Shown: one piece after another, positions 7,863 through 16,624 of the stretch
Layout: each line of letters opens with the position of its first letter
Position numbering within the stretch: position 1 is the stretch's first letter
Assembly (NCBI RefSeq): GCF_001574435.1
Contig: NZ_LOCN01000040.1
Location: 1 to 43,653, forward strand
Direction of reading: 5' to 3'
Source of the DNA: Moritella sp. JT01
GTDB lineage: Bacteria; Pseudomonadota; Gammaproteobacteria; Enterobacterales; Moritellaceae
DNA: 43,653 bases
Position numbers and translations under genes: made by a program
The notes under the pieces: generated by a model
Seen by the model: the letters and a program-made list of their open reading frames with translations, nothing else
Databases searched by the model: none
Told to the model about the DNA's origin: nothing

Positions 7863-7878
7863 ACAACGTTGATGTTGT
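7863..7878. promoter_or_regulatory. HipB-type operator 3
   Basis: The inverted repeat ACAAC-GTTGAT-GTTGT ends 11 bases before the chosen hipB start. Binding here would cover the ribosome-binding site region of the gene and favours the downstream ATG at 7890 over the in-frame ATG that lies inside the operator. Confidence 0.65.
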
Positions 7879-7889
7879 TTGAGGTTATA

Positions 7890-8201
7890 ATGGATAAGAT
7901 TGAGAATATTACTAAGCTACTTAGCGATAGACGTAAAGAACTCGGTATGGAGCAGGCTGATATGTATATGCGTATTGGTATGAAGCAGCAGCAGTACCAG
8001 CGTATTGAAGCAGGCAGTGATATTAAGCTTTCAACATTATTACGTGTATTGGAAGGACTTGATCTTGAACTTTCAATTACTCCGAAGAATAAATCAAAGC
8101 ACCTTCAGCAAACTAAATTAGAAAATATTGATAGTATTCAGTCATTAGAAGATGATACCGATGATCTAGATTTCTGGTTTGGCTCTGAGGATAACAAATG
8201 A
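7890..8201 (+). CDS. hipB: HipB-like antitoxin / transcriptional repressor
   Basis: This 103-residue protein has an Xre/HTH_3 DNA-binding domain at about residues 6-60 (LLSDRRKELGMEQADMYMRIG ... YQRIEAGSDIKLSTLLRVLEGLDLEL). An acidic C-terminal tail (DDTDDLDFWFGSEDNK) is of the kind that contacts a HipA partner. As a HipB homologue it should neutralise the downstream HipA kinase and repress its own operon. The ATG at 7890 is preferred because GAGG lies eight bases upstream; the frame can be extended seven codons to a TTG at 7869 inside the operator. It overlaps hipA by four bases (ATGA). Confidence 0.88.
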   Translation: MDKIENITKLLSDRRKELGMEQADMYMRIGMKQQQYQRIEAGSDIKLSTLLRVLEGLDLELSITPKNKSKHLQQTKLENIDSIQSLEDDTDDLDFWFGSEDNK

Positions 8202-9472
8202 GCAAACAAATAGAGCAGGTCGAAGGATTAAATATTAGTTTGCACGGCGTTAATATTGCGGTTATTGCGCATTATGCAGGAGGTAAAAACATCCTCAGTT
8301 TTAATCCTGAATTTGTGGCTACATCAGAAAGTGAAAGACCTGTATTTACCTTACGCCAAATGATAGATCCTAATTATTTATCTAAGCTGCAAATTAGAAC
8401 TGAAAAAATACCACCAGTATTATCAAATTTACTTCCCGAAGGTATTCTACGAGATTTGACGGCTAAGTCGTTAAATTGTCATCCGAATAATGAATTCTCT
8501 ATTTTAGCCTATTTAGGATTGAACCTACCCGGTGCCATTATCGCTACACCAATCAAAGCTGGTAATTTACCGCATTGGGCATTAGACCATCGTTTGTCTA
8601 CTGAGCCATTACAAATAGAAGTTAAGCATGCTGATACTAAGTTTTCTTTAGCTGGTGTACAAATGAAGTTTTCCTCATCTCATCTGGATGGTCGTTATCA
8701 TATTGATAAGGCAATAACGGGTGATATGTGGATCATTAAAACACCTTCTACTATTCATAAAGGTGTGCCCGTTAATGAATATTCATGTATGAAATTGGCT
8801 GAGTCTGCCGGTGTAATTGTTTCTGAAATACGGCTAATTAAATTAGATGAATTAGATGGTTTACCTAGTATTCGATTACCTGATGAAGAATTTGCTTATG
8901 GTATTAAGCGTTTTGATCGGGGTGATGAGGGGCGAATTCATACTGAAGATTTTGCGCAAGTATTTGGCTTGTACCCATCTGATAAATACCAAAAAGTGAA
9001 TTGCGAGTTACTAGCTAGTGCTTTATATAAAACGAGTCATGAGCGATTACGTGATATTCAAGAGATGGCTCGCAGGTTGTTGGTTAACATATTATTGGGT
9101 AATGGCGATGCACACTTAAAAAACTGGACCATGATTTATCCTGATGGACGTACGCCGCGGTTATCGCCGTTATACGATGTGGTTTTCACTATTCCCTATA
9201 TTACAGATGATAAGTTAGCGTTAAATATGTCAAGTTCCAAGCAATGGTATGAGATGACGCTAGCGCATTTTGAGCGCTGGGCTAAAGATGCAAAATTACC
9301 TTGGTCTGCGATCAAACCGCATTTACTTGAGACGATTAAACTGGCGAGAGCCACATGGCCTGAAATGCTAGACAATTTGCCTATGCAGGATGAGCATAAG
9401 GATGCATTGAGGGATCATTGGTTGAATTTACAGCCTGATTTTCGTATTTATAAAAATGAAAAGCCTCGATAG
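8198..9472 (+). CDS. hipA: HipA-like serine/threonine-protein kinase toxin
   Basis: A 424-residue HipA-family kinase, near full length for the E. coli-type toxin. HipA phosphorylates glutamyl-tRNA synthetase in E. coli; the target here is unknown. The N-terminal subdomain spans about 1-120. The motif FSLAGVQMKFS places Ser150 where E. coli HipA has its autophosphorylated serine. Lys181 (WIIKTP) is the probable ATP lysine, VNEYSCMKLA (192-201) is the conserved second motif, the catalytic loop is GNGDAHLKN (301-309, Asp304), and the metal-binding Asp is in LYDVV (Asp327). All appear intact, so an active kinase is expected. Its stop codon lies in the loop of the terminator at 9462. Confidence 0.9.
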   Translation: MSKQIEQVEGLNISLHGVNIAVIAHYAGGKNILSFNPEFVATSESERPVFTLRQMIDPNYLSKLQIRTEKIPPVLSNLLPEGILRDLTAKSLNCHPNNEFSILAYLGLNLPGAIIATPIKAGNLPHWALDHRLSTEPLQIEVKHADTKFSLAGVQMKFSSSHLDGRYHIDKAITGDMWIIKTPSTIHKGVPVNEYSCMKLAESAGVIVSEIRLIKLDELDGLPSIRLPDEEFAYGIKRFDRGDEGRIHTEDFAQVFGLYPSDKYQKVNCELLASALYKTSHERLRDIQEMARRLLVNILLGNGDAHLKNWTMIYPDGRTPRLSPLYDVVFTIPYITDDKLALNMSSSKQWYEMTLAHFERWAKDAKLPWSAIKPHLLETIKLARATWPEMLDNLPMQDEHKDALRDHWLNLQPDFRIYKNEKPR

Positions 9473-9487
9473 ACGAGGCTCAATTTT
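9462..9487. terminator. Bidirectional terminator overlapping the hipA stop codon
   Basis: AGCCTCG (9462-9468) pairs with CGAGGCT (9474-9480), followed by CAATTTTATTT on the plus strand and TTTTCATTTTTA on the minus strand. The hairpin separates the convergent hipA and yicC genes and can serve both. The loop contains the hipA TAG stop. Confidence 0.75.
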
Positions 9488-9521
9488 ATTTATATATGCT
9501 ACTTAGTCAATATCGAATCTA

Positions 9522-10385
9522 TTACTCAATATTTTGTAACTGCTCGCGCATCTGCTCGATTAAAACTTTAAGCTCTACCGCAGACTTAGTGATGTCTGTG
9601 CTGATCGATTTAGAACCTAAGGTATTTGATTCGCGATTGAATTCTTGCATCATAAAATCAAGACGACGGCCACAAGCGCCACCTTTCTTCAAGATACTGT
9701 GCGTTTCTGTTACGTGGGCATTTAAGCGATCAATTTCTTCGGCAACATCTAATTTCTGTGCCATTAAGATAAGTTCTTGCTCAACGCGGGTTTCATCTAA
9801 TTCGATTTTCGCATCGGCAAATTTCTTTTGAATGCGCTCACGTTGCCATTCGATGATTTCTGGCATTTTACTGTGCACAAACGCAGCTTGCTCAGTGATA
9901 CCCGCTAAACGTTGTTCTAGCATTGCTTGCAGTTTTTCACCTTCTGAAGCGCGAGACTCTAAAAATTCACCCAGCGTTTCGTTGAAAAAGCTGAGTAGGT
10001 CAGTTGATAATTCGCCCATGTCTTTTTCTGCTGCTTCCATTACGCCAGGCCAGCGTAGAATATCAACCGGATTTAGTTTCGCTTTACCGGCTTTTTTCGA
10101 TACCCAGTTTGCGCTTTCAATTAATTTTTCGGCTAATGCTTCATTTAATTGTAATGCACCGCTGTTTGTTGCACTTGCTTCAAAACGCAGGTTACATTCA
10201 ACTTTGCCGCGTTGTAATTGTTTACGGAAACGTTCACGTAATACCGCTTCTAAACCACGAAATTGCTCTGGTAATCGGATGTACGTTTCGAGGTAACGTT
10301 GGTTAACCGAACGGATCTCCCATACTGCTGTACCCCAATCGCCTTTAAACTCTTTACGGGCATATGCCGTCATACTATGAATCAT
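9522..10385 (-). CDS. yicC: YicC/YloC family endoribonuclease
   Basis: A 287-residue member of the YicC family, conserved endoribonucleases acting on RNA in the cytosol (E. coli YicC affects small-RNA stability). The N terminus MIHSMTAYARKEF...WEIRSVNQRYLET matches the family start. The C-terminal DUF1732 part carries GRRLDFMMQEFNRESNTLGSKS, the most conserved segment, followed by the EQMREQLQNIE ending. As in many gammaproteobacteria it is divergent from rph, with 122 bases between them for both promoters. Confidence 0.93.
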   Translation of the reverse strand: MIHSMTAYARKEFKGDWGTAVWEIRSVNQRYLETYIRLPEQFRGLEAVLRERFRKQLQRGKVECNLRFEASATNSGALQLNEALAEKLIESANWVSKKAGKAKLNPVDILRWPGVMEAAEKDMGELSTDLLSFFNETLGEFLESRASEGEKLQAMLEQRLAGITEQAAFVHSKMPEIIEWQRERIQKKFADAKIELDETRVEQELILMAQKLDVAEEIDRLNAHVTETHSILKKGGACGRRLDFMMQEFNRESNTLGSKSISTDITKSAVELKVLIEQMREQLQNIE

Positions 10386-10507
10386 GTTAAATCCGTTAAT
10401 TAAAATAAATTAAGCTAATTATACCTGCAGGTTATTACAACTTGCTATAGCGATAGTTTAGCTTAGCTCATATAATATTGGACTATCATCCTTGAAGAGT
10501 AAAAATA

Positions 10508-11239
10508 ATGCGTCCAAGCCAAAGAACTGTAGACCAAGTTCGTCCTGTTACTATCACTCGTAGCTTTACTGCTCATGCAGAAGGTTCTGTATTAGTTGAA
10601 TTTGGCGACACCAAAGTATTATGTACAGCGACAGTTGAAAATGGTGTGCCACGTTTTTTAAAAGGTAAAGGTCAAGGTTGGATCACTGCTGAATACGGCA
10701 TGTTACCGCGCTCGACGCACAAACGAATGCATCGTGAAGCGGCACGTGGTAAACAAAGTGGACGCACGATGGAAATTCAACGTCTGATTGCGCGTTCATT
10801 ACGTGCGTGTGTCGATCTTGAAGCATTAGGTGAACACACGATTTTAATCGATTGTGATGTCATTCAGGCAGACGGTGGTACCCGTACGGCTGCTATTACA
10901 GGCGCTTGTGTGGCACTGGCAGATGCGGTTGAATTTCTGATCCGTAAAGGAAAATTAAAAGTTAGCCCAATTAAATTTATGATCGCAGCGGTATCTGTGG
11001 GCATCTATAAAGGTGAAGCCGTTTGCGATTTAGATTACCCAGAAGATTCAGATGCTGAAACAGACATGAATGTGGTGATGACTGAAACCGGTAAATTTAT
11101 CGAGATCCAAGGAACTGCGGAAGGCGAACCGTTTAGTCATGAAGAAATGCTAAGCATGCTCGCATTAGCGAAAAATGGTATCGAGCAGATCATTGTAGAA
11201 CAAAAGAAAGCACTCGGTGATAGCTTGATTAAAGCGTAA
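10508..11239 (+). CDS. rph: Ribonuclease PH
   Basis: Phosphate-dependent 3'-5' exoribonuclease that trims tRNA 3' ends. The 243-residue length is typical. The family beginning [16 protein letters not shown], the [32 protein letters not shown] stretch with the phosphate-binding Arg residues (about 70-100) and the [19 protein letters not shown] segment (about 118-136) are all intact. The ribosome-binding site is GAAGAG. It is followed by pyrE, with an attenuator-like hairpin between them, the same arrangement as in E. coli where rph translation affects pyrE expression. Confidence 0.96.
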   Translation: MRPSQRTVDQVRPVTITRSFTAHAEGSVLVEFGDTKVLCTATVENGVPRFLKGKGQGWITAEYGMLPRSTHKRMHREAARGKQSGRTMEIQRLIARSLRACVDLEALGEHTILIDCDVIQADGGTRTAAITGACVALADAVEFLIRKGKLKVSPIKFMIAAVSVGIYKGEAVCDLDYPEDSDAETDMNVVMTETGKFIEIQGTAEGEPFSHEEMLSMLALAKNGIEQIIVEQKKALGDSLIKA

Positions 11240-11295
11240 AGCTTGTTAGAATAACGGCGCTTATCGTTAGCCGTTCAACGCTAACAATATTAATT

Positions 11296-11330
11296 GCCTA
11301 ATAATATGCCCCATATTATTAGGCTTTTTA
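11296..11330 (+). terminator. Attenuator-like terminator between rph and pyrE
   Basis: GCCTAATAATATG (11296-11308) pairs perfectly over 13 bases with CATATTATTAGGC (11312-11324), leaving a CCC loop and followed by TTTTTA. It sits between rph and pyrE. In E. coli the equivalent hairpin is the UTP-sensitive pyrE attenuator. Here it begins 56 bases after the rph stop, further than in E. coli, and a weaker hairpin (GTTAGC 11266-11271 / GCTAAC 11280-11285) lies in between. Confidence 0.8.
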
Positions 11331-11383
11331 GGTGAAGTGGCTTTTAGCTAACAACATTTAATTAATCATAATAGGGGAAAACG

Positions 11384-12025
11384 ATGAAAGATTACCAACG
11401 CGAATTTATTGAGTTTGCTTTAGAAAAAGAAGTACTTAAGTTTGGTGAATTCACACTAAAGTCTGGTCGTACTAGCCCTTATTTCTTCAATGCCGGTTTG
11501 TTTAACACAGGTCGTGACTTATCACGTCTAGGTCGTTTCTATGCCGCTGCTTTAGTTGATTCTGGTATTGAATACGATGTCGTATTTGGTCCTGCCTATA
11601 AAGGTATCCCAATTGCGACAACAACGGTTGTTGCACTGAATGATCATCATGATATTGATGCACCTTATTGCTTTAACCGCAAAGAGAAAAAAGACCACGG
11701 TGAAGGTGGTACATTAGTCGGCGCTGCGCTTGAAGGTCGTATTATGTTAGTTGATGACGTGATCACTGCGGGTACGGCAATCCGTGAGTCAATGGATATC
11801 ATCCAAGCAAATAACGCTGAACTATCGGGTGTGTTAATTGCGCTAGACCGCCAAGAAAAAGGCAAAGGCGAATTATCTGCAATTCAAGAAATCGAACGTG
11901 ATTATGGCTGTAAAGTATTATCAATCGTGACGTTAGGTGATCTTGTTTCTTTCTTAGCAGATAAGCCAGAAATGCAACAGCACCTTGAAAACGTAAAAAC
12001 ATACCGTGAAAACTACGGTATCTAA
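11384..12025 (+). CDS. pyrE: Orotate phosphoribosyltransferase
   Basis: Joins orotate to PRPP to make OMP, the fifth step of de novo pyrimidine synthesis, in the cytosol. The 213-residue length is standard. The PRPP-binding motif [13 protein letters not shown] is present (about residues 122-134). The flexible catalytic loop is [13 protein letters not shown] (about 98-110). The N-terminal [15 protein letters not shown] is also a family signature. AGGGG sits before the start. Expression is probably governed by the upstream attenuator according to UTP level. Confidence 0.96.
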   Translation: MKDYQREFIEFALEKEVLKFGEFTLKSGRTSPYFFNAGLFNTGRDLSRLGRFYAAALVDSGIEYDVVFGPAYKGIPIATTTVVALNDHHDIDAPYCFNRKEKKDHGEGGTLVGAALEGRIMLVDDVITAGTAIRESMDIIQANNAELSGVLIALDRQEKGKGELSAIQEIERDYGCKVLSIVTLGDLVSFLADKPEMQQHLENVKTYRENYGI

Positions 12026-12060
12026 TTAGCAGTGATAGATATACCGCTGTTATAAAAAAT

Positions 12061-12087
12061 AAAAAGGCTACCTCGGTAGCCTTTTTT
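12061..12087. terminator. Bidirectional terminator between pyrE and slmA
   Basis: GGCTACC (12066-12072) and GGTAGCC (12075-12081) form a stem flanked by five As on the left and six Ts on the right, so it should stop transcription from both the pyrE and slmA sides. Confidence 0.9.
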
Positions 12088-12113
12088 GTTTTTACACTTT
12101 GAGTAATTAAATA

Positions 12114-12716
12114 TTAACTCTGCAATAGCTGCTTGTGTAAGAAGTTCCACTGTTGATCAAAATTAGTCGTTGGTTTTAATGCAAAGCGGGTGCGCACGTA
12201 TTGATTAATACGCCCTTCTGCATACGCCAGTAATAAATTGGCTAACGTACCTTCGTCTAAACTAAAACCTGTGCCTTCGCGCATTTTCTTTTCACGTAGT
12301 ACTTGTTTAAAGTGTGTTTCAATCTTTGCATACAAGGCGCTGATTTGCTCACCGAGACGTTCGTGCTCACCTTGTAGTGCATCGCCAGTCATAATACGGG
12401 TGATGCCTGGGTTTCGCTCGGTAAAGACCAACAGCAGATGCAGGATGTGATGACAACGAGTAATGGTATCTTTTTCTTCGTTTAAGATTTGATTAATACC
12501 CGCTAATATTGAATCTTCGATAAAGGTAATTAAACCTTCAAACATACGCGCTTTACTTGGGAAGTGACGATAGAGGGCTGCCTCTGAAACGCCGACTTCT
12601 TTAGCGAGTTTTGCGGTCGTGATACGTTGACCTGGATGGGTCTCCAGCATATGCGCTAACGCTTGTAAAATTTGTTCTCGACGATTTTTTTTAGTGCTTG
12701 TTGACATCTTTTTCAT
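12114..12716 (-). CDS. slmA: Nucleoid occlusion factor SlmA
   Basis: TetR-family DNA-binding protein that blocks FtsZ ring assembly over the nucleoid when bound to SlmA sites. The 200-residue protein closely follows E. coli SlmA: the helix-turn-helix is [28 protein letters not shown] (about 37-64), followed by [19 protein letters not shown] and [11 protein letters not shown], the last being in the FtsZ-interacting C-terminal half. A second Met (residue 4) is an alternative start. It follows dut by only 19 bases in the same direction, which fits the conserved coaBC-dut-slmA order. Confidence 0.95.
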   Translation of the reverse strand: MKKMSTSTKKNRREQILQALAHMLETHPGQRITTAKLAKEVGVSEAALYRHFPSKARMFEGLITFIEDSILAGINQILNEEKDTITRCHHILHLLLVFTERNPGITRIMTGDALQGEHERLGEQISALYAKIETHFKQVLREKKMREGTGFSLDEGTLANLLLAYAEGRINQYVRTRFALKPTTNFDQQWNFLHKQLLQS

Positions 12717-12735
12717 CCTAGAATGGTGTTAACCG

Positions 12736-13191
12736 TTATTGCTTACCCGAATGGCCAAAGCCACCTTCGCCACGTTCACTGCTATCAAACTCTTCAACGA
12801 TGGTTAATTGTGCTTGTATTACGGGCACTATCATCATTTGAGCGATACGATCGCCCGGTTGAATACTGAAGCTGTCTTGACCTCGATTCCAACATGAGAT
12901 CATTAACTCACCTTGATAATCAGAGTCGATTAAACCCACTAAGTTACCCAATACGATACCGTGTTTATGACCTAAGCCTGAACGCGGTAAAATGGTTGCT
13001 GCCATCGTAGGGTCTGCAATATGAATGGCAATACCCGTTGGGATCAAATGCGTTTCACCTGGATTAACCGTGAGTGGTTGTTCAAGGCAAGCGCGTAGGT
13101 CCAAACCTGCCGAACCTGGCGTTGCATAACTTGGTAATGGGAATTCTTTACCCACGCGTGGATTTAATATTTTTACTTCTATTTGCTTCAT
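12736..13191 (-). CDS. dut: Deoxyuridine 5'-triphosphate nucleotidohydrolase (dUTPase)
   Basis: Hydrolyses dUTP to dUMP and pyrophosphate, which keeps uracil out of DNA and feeds dTMP synthesis. Using the ATG at 13191 gives 151 residues beginning MKQIEVKIL, matching E. coli Dut. The five trimeric dUTPase motifs are visible in order: [39 protein letters not shown] and the C-terminal [11 protein letters not shown]. The frame could extend eight codons to a TTG, which I reject. It lies between coaBC and slmA in one orientation. Confidence 0.95.
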   Translation of the reverse strand: MKQIEVKILNPRVGKEFPLPSYATPGSAGLDLRACLEQPLTVNPGETHLIPTGIAIHIADPTMAATILPRSGLGHKHGIVLGNLVGLIDSDYQGELMISCWNRGQDSFSIQPGDRIAQMMIVPVIQAQLTIVEEFDSSERGEGGFGHSGKQ

Positions 13192-13284
13192 TATTTTTTT
13201 CACTGAATATATCAATTGATAGATCTACAATGCATTGCGTTAGCGCAAGACAAGGTAGAGTGTTGAATGTAATTTTAGTTATCG

Positions 13285-14502
13285 TTATGTATTGGCATTG
13301 AACTGGGTTGCAATTAACTGCAGTAATTGTGCTGCTACATCTTGCTTGTTAGCTAATGCTATTTGTGCAGTGCCTTGTGGCCAGAATACGGTCAATGCAT
13401 TGTCTTCGGCATTGAAGCCTTGGCCGGATTGTGACACGTCATTTGCAGCGATCATAGCAAGATTTTTACGTTGCATTTTGTCGCGTGCATAATGCTCAAC
13501 ATTTTGTGTTTCTGCAGCAAAACCGACAGTAAAAGGAGAGTTTTTGAGCGCTGCAACGCTGGCAACGATATCGGGATTCTTGACCATACGAACGATCATT
13601 TCGTCGCTATTGGTCTTTTTAATTTTTTGTTCAGCAATAGTTTCAGGGCGATAATCAGCAACGGCTGCACAGGCAATAAAAATATCTTGTTGGTTAATAT
13701 CAGACATAACGGCATCGTGCATATCAAGTGCGCTGGTGACGTTGACCATATGACAATCTGCGGGTGCTGCTAGTGCAACTGGGCCGCTAACGATGGTGAC
13801 ATTTGCGCCGAGTGAACGAGCTGCTTGGGCGAGGGCATAGCCCATTTTACCTGAACTGTGATTACTGATGTAGCGTACCGGATCAATCGCCTCGCGAGTT
13901 GGTCCTGCTGTGATCATGATATTTTTACCCGCGAGCACTTGTGGTTGTGCTGCAGCGGTAAAGAAATCGACAATGGCGGTGACGAGTTCATCGGGATTAA
14001 CCATTCGACCTGGGCCCACATCACCACAAGCTTGGGCGCCTGAAGCAGGTCCCCATAGTGGTACTGCGCGCTGTTTAAGTGTCGCTAAGTTCGCCTGCGT
14101 TGCGGGCGCTTGGTACATGACTTGATTCATCGCTGGTGCAATGGCAATCGGTGCGGGTGTGGCTAAACACACTGTCGAGAGTAAATCATCGGCTATACCG
14201 GCAGTGAACTTGGCAATGAAATTAGCGGTTGCTGGGGCGATTAACACCAAGTCGGCCCACTTAGCTAATTCAATGTGACCCATGCCTGCTTCGGCTGCAG
14301 GGTCTAATAAACTGTGGGAAACGGGGAATCCAGAGACTGCTTGCAGGGTGAGCGGTGTAATGAACTCTTGCGCTGATTGGGTCATCACGACGCGTACTTC
14401 TGCGCCTTGTTCCGTTAAGCGACGCGTTAATTCTGCACATTTATAAGCAGCGATGCCGCCCGTAATACCGAGCAAAATGCGTTTATTGGCAATTACAGTC
14501 AT
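13285..14502 (-). CDS. coaBC: Bifunctional phosphopantothenoylcysteine decarboxylase / phosphopantothenate-cysteine ligase
   Basis: Two consecutive steps of coenzyme A synthesis in one protein. The N-terminal flavoprotein domain CoaC (to about residue 185) has [10 protein letters not shown], the catalytic His in MGHIEL, the PAMNQVMY motif and the [10 protein letters not shown] segment with the reactive Cys. The C-terminal CoaB domain (from about 190) starts with [28 protein letters not shown], and contains the dimer/CTP region and KIKK. The ATG at 14502 (405 residues) is preferred over a GTG four codons upstream. It is divergent from radC. Confidence 0.96.
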   Translation of the reverse strand: MTVIANKRILLGITGGIAAYKCAELTRRLTEQGAEVRVVMTQSAQEFITPLTLQAVSGFPVSHSLLDPAAEAGMGHIELAKWADLVLIAPATANFIAKFTAGIADDLLSTVCLATPAPIAIAPAMNQVMYQAPATQANLATLKQRAVPLWGPASGAQACGDVGPGRMVNPDELVTAIVDFFTAAAQPQVLAGKNIMITAGPTREAIDPVRYISNHSSGKMGYALAQAARSLGANVTIVSGPVALAAPADCHMVNVTSALDMHDAVMSDINQQDIFIACAAVADYRPETIAEQKIKKTNSDEMIVRMVKNPDIVASVAALKNSPFTVGFAAETQNVEHYARDKMQRKNLAMIAANDVSQSGQGFNAEDNALTVFWPQGTAQIALANKQDVAAQLLQLIATQFNANT

Positions 14503-14701
14503 TGTGTATTCCACGTTAAAATCTGAAAGGTTATTCTAATAACGTAATAACAATACCATAATTAAATTATCAGATGCTAAGGTTTGTTATTAATTTTATA
14601 CACGTCATTATCAAATCTATAAATTTGAACTATTTCACTGTTTTATCATTATCTAGCTCTTTTATTCATCGAATTACTAAGCTAACAGGATGTTATGTTA
14701 A

Positions 14702-15388
14702 ATGGTGAAACAGATGAAATTAAAAGCATTACCCAGAGATGAGATGCCCCGAGAGAAGTTGGTTAAGTTTGGCCCTCAATCACTATCCGATGCCGAGTTA
14801 TTGGCTATTTTTCTACGTACTGGTATTAAAGGGACGAATGTGGTGATGTTGGCTCGGCATATTTTAGCTGAATTTGGCACGTTAAGATCCTTGTTTGCTG
14901 CGAGTGAACATGAATTCTGTCAAACGAAGGGATTAGGCGTGGCGAAATATGTACAATTACAAGCCACAGTTGAGATGTCTAGGCGCTTTTTAGCCGAAAA
15001 ATTAGAGCGCGGTGATGCGTTAACGAACCCCCAAGAAAGTCGAGATTATATACGCGCAAAATTACGCGATCAGCCTCATGAAGTCTTTGCGGTATTATTT
15101 TTAGACAATAAGCACCGAGTTATTCGCTTTGAAGAGCTGTTTTATGGCACAATAGACAGTGCTAGTGTTTATCCTAGAGTTGTGGTTAAAAAAGCGTTAG
15201 AAAGAAATGCTGCGGCAGTAATATTTGCCCATAATCATCCTTCTGGCATTGCTGAACCCAGCCGTGCAGATCGTATGATCACAGATAAACTTATTTCAGC
15301 CTTACAATTAATTGATGTTAAAGTCCTCGATCATTTTGTTATAGGTGACAGCGACATAGCGAGCTTTGCAGAGCGAGGGTGGGTATAA
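14702..15388 (+). CDS. radC: RadC family JAB-domain protein
   Basis: A 228-residue RadC. The N-terminal helix-hairpin-helix-like region ([27 protein letters not shown]) is followed by a C-terminal JAB/MPN metalloprotease-like domain with the metal motif [14 protein letters not shown] (about 179-192) and an upstream Glu (FEELFYG). The molecular function of chromosomal RadC is unsettled; the early claim of a role in DNA repair has not held up in E. coli. An ATG four codons in is an alternative start. It sits in its usual place, between coaBC (divergent) and rpmB. Confidence 0.93.
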   Translation: MVKQMKLKALPRDEMPREKLVKFGPQSLSDAELLAIFLRTGIKGTNVVMLARHILAEFGTLRSLFAASEHEFCQTKGLGVAKYVQLQATVEMSRRFLAEKLERGDALTNPQESRDYIRAKLRDQPHEVFAVLFLDNKHRVIRFEELFYGTIDSASVYPRVVVKKALERNAAAVIFAHNHPSGIAEPSRADRMITDKLISALQLIDVKVLDHFVIGDSDIASFAERGWV

Positions 15389-15425
15389 ATTTGATATTTA
15401 TCACTACCTGAGAAATATAAAAAGC

Positions 15426-15454
15426 TTGCTCTATGTTTTAATTTACTGTATAAA
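15426..15454 (+). promoter_or_regulatory. Probable sigma-70 promoter of rpmB-rpmG
   Basis: TTGCTC (15426-15431) and TATAAA (15449-15454) are separated by 17 bases, an optimal spacing, with a start expected near 15461. It lies between the radC stop and rpmB, and a GC-rich leader hairpin follows. Confidence 0.7.
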
Positions 15455-15470
15455 ATGCCGCCTTTAGCAC

Positions 15471-15498
15471 GCGTCTTGGGCGACGGCCAACAAGACGC
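15471..15498 (+). promoter_or_regulatory. Leader hairpin upstream of rpmB
   Basis: GCGTCTTG (15471-15478) pairs with CAAGACGC (15491-15498), and an inner GG...CC extension is possible. It would sit at the 5' end of the rpmB-rpmG mRNA. It is not followed by a T run, so it is more likely a stability or feedback element than a terminator. Confidence 0.5.
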
Positions 15499-15539
15499 TG
15501 TATATTTGCTCGAGCAAGAAAATATTTGGAGAAGACGAC

Positions 15540-15776
15540 ATGTCTAAAGTATGCCAAGTCACTGGTAAAAAACCAGCTGTTGGTAATAACGTTTCTCACG
15601 CAAAAAACCGCACTCGTCGCCGTTTTTTGCCAAACCTACATACACACCGTTTTTGGGTTGAGAGCGAAAACCGCTTTGTAAAGTTACGCCTTACTTGTAA
15701 AGGTATGCGTATTATTGATAAAAAGGGTATCGATTCAGTTCTTGCTGAAATGCGTGCCCGTGGTGAGAAGGTTTAA
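15540..15776 (+). CDS. rpmB: 50S ribosomal protein L28
   Basis: A 78-residue bacterial L28 located near the tRNA exit side of the large subunit. It starts [12 protein letters not shown] and continues with [38 protein letters not shown], the strongly conserved core. GGAGA lies before the ATG. It is followed after 11 bases by rpmG, the universal pairing in this class. Confidence 0.98.
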   Translation: MSKVCQVTGKKPAVGNNVSHAKNRTRRRFLPNLHTHRFWVESENRFVKLRLTCKGMRIIDKKGIDSVLAEMRARGEKV

Positions 15777-15787
15777 GGAACTCTATT

Positions 15788-15943
15788 ATGCGCGATAAAA
15801 TTCGTCTGAATTCATCAGCTGGTACTGGTCACTTCTATACCACTACTAAAAACAAAAAAAACATGCCTGAGAAAATGGAGATCAAAAAGTTTGATCCTGT
15901 AGTTCGCAAGCACGTTATGTACAAAGAAGGTAAAATCAAGTAA
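15788..15943 (+). CDS. rpmG: 50S ribosomal protein L33
   Basis: A 51-residue L33: [20 protein letters not shown] followed by a KNKKN...[21 protein letters not shown] ending. It lacks the CxxC pairs of zinc-binding L33 forms, so it is the zinc-independent type normal for this class. The N terminus is about four residues shorter than the E. coli protein (which begins MAKGIREKI); AAGGA 11 bases upstream supports this start. Co-transcribed with rpmB. Confidence 0.97.
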   Translation: MRDKIRLNSSAGTGHFYTTTKNKKNMPEKMEIKKFDPVVRKHVMYKEGKIK

Positions 15944-15970
15944 TCCTTGGTTTTATGTTCACATATTTAA

Positions 15971-15997
15971 AACTCAGCTTTTGCTGGGTTTTTTTTT
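15971..15997 (+). terminator. Rho-independent terminator after rpmG
   Basis: AACTCAGC and GCTGGGTT form an eight-pair stem (one G-T pair) around a TTTT loop, followed by seven or more Ts. This is a clear end to the rpmB-rpmG transcript. Confidence 0.9.
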
Positions 15998-16096
15998 GCC
16001 TAAAATTCCTTGTTTCTATCTTGCCCAATCCGACGTTTTCACGTAATTTGCATATACTTATGGCTAAATCAATGACTAGATGAGAAGGGTTAACGT

Positions 16097-16561
16097 GTGC
16101 AGTTATCACGACGAGGTTGGAATAACGTATTGATATTTTCGGTGCTGGCGATGATGCTGGTATTTCAATATTCAGGAAAAAAAATAAAGGGCGATGAGCC
16201 TGCTGGTCAATATCAAGCGGCGTTGCCTGCTCATGCTGTGGTATTGTCGATGCAGTTTGATAATATCCAGATCCAGCGTGTCGGTAGCCAACTTACTACA
16301 TTGCCGGCGTCAGGACTTTCACAACCGCAACTTAAACAAATTATTAAAGCGTGGGAAACTGGCACCTTTAAACCTGTGATTAACGATATTGTGATTGCTA
16401 ATCTGGCCTATGGCATTAATATATCTTTCGAACTGGCGAACTTATCTGAGCCGATTACACTGATCTTATACCAAATTGATGGCGGCTATCTGCTACAAAA
16501 TTGGCAGAATAAGTTATTGCAAATCGATGAGTCTGAGTTACAAGTTTTATTACCTCGCTAG
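16097..16561 (+). CDS. Hypothetical membrane-anchored protein between rpmG and mutM
   Basis: A 154-residue protein with one N-terminal transmembrane segment (about 9-26, WNNVLIFSVLAMMLVFQY) and an outside domain of about 125 residues predicted to be mixed alpha/beta. It starts with GTG, supported by AAGGG eight bases upstream. I do not recognise a domain, but a hypothetical gene at this position, in front of mutM, is common in related marine bacteria. The domain ends with a repeated pattern of short beta strands (ITLILYQIDGGYLLQNWQNK). It lies 63 bases before mutM and may be co-transcribed. Confidence 0.75.
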   Translation: MQLSRRGWNNVLIFSVLAMMLVFQYSGKKIKGDEPAGQYQAALPAHAVVLSMQFDNIQIQRVGSQLTTLPASGLSQPQLKQIIKAWETGTFKPVINDIVIANLAYGINISFELANLSEPITLILYQIDGGYLLQNWQNKLLQIDESELQVLLPR

Positions 16562-16624
16562 CTATCTTGTTTATTTCCCTTTTTTACCATCAACAGATTA
16601 AGTTCTCATATACTGGATTTACAC

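Larger units (their letters stand above)
7433..7889. other. Intergenic region before hipB with operators and a decayed hipB fragment
   Basis: No intact gene is present. The left part must contain the promoter of the minus-strand thioesterase-like gene. At 7652-7695 there is a fragment that matches an internal part of the hipB gene downstream. Three ACAAC-N6-GTTGT inverted repeats follow at 7803, 7833 and 7863. Both are listed separately. Confidence 0.6.

Noticed and set aside
9832-10296. Long plus-strand open frame (154 codons) opposite yicC
   Set aside because: A shadow of yicC; Ser/Arg/Asn-rich with no start signal.
13471-13773. Plus-strand 100-codon open frame opposite coaBC
   Set aside because: A shadow of the well-supported coaBC gene.
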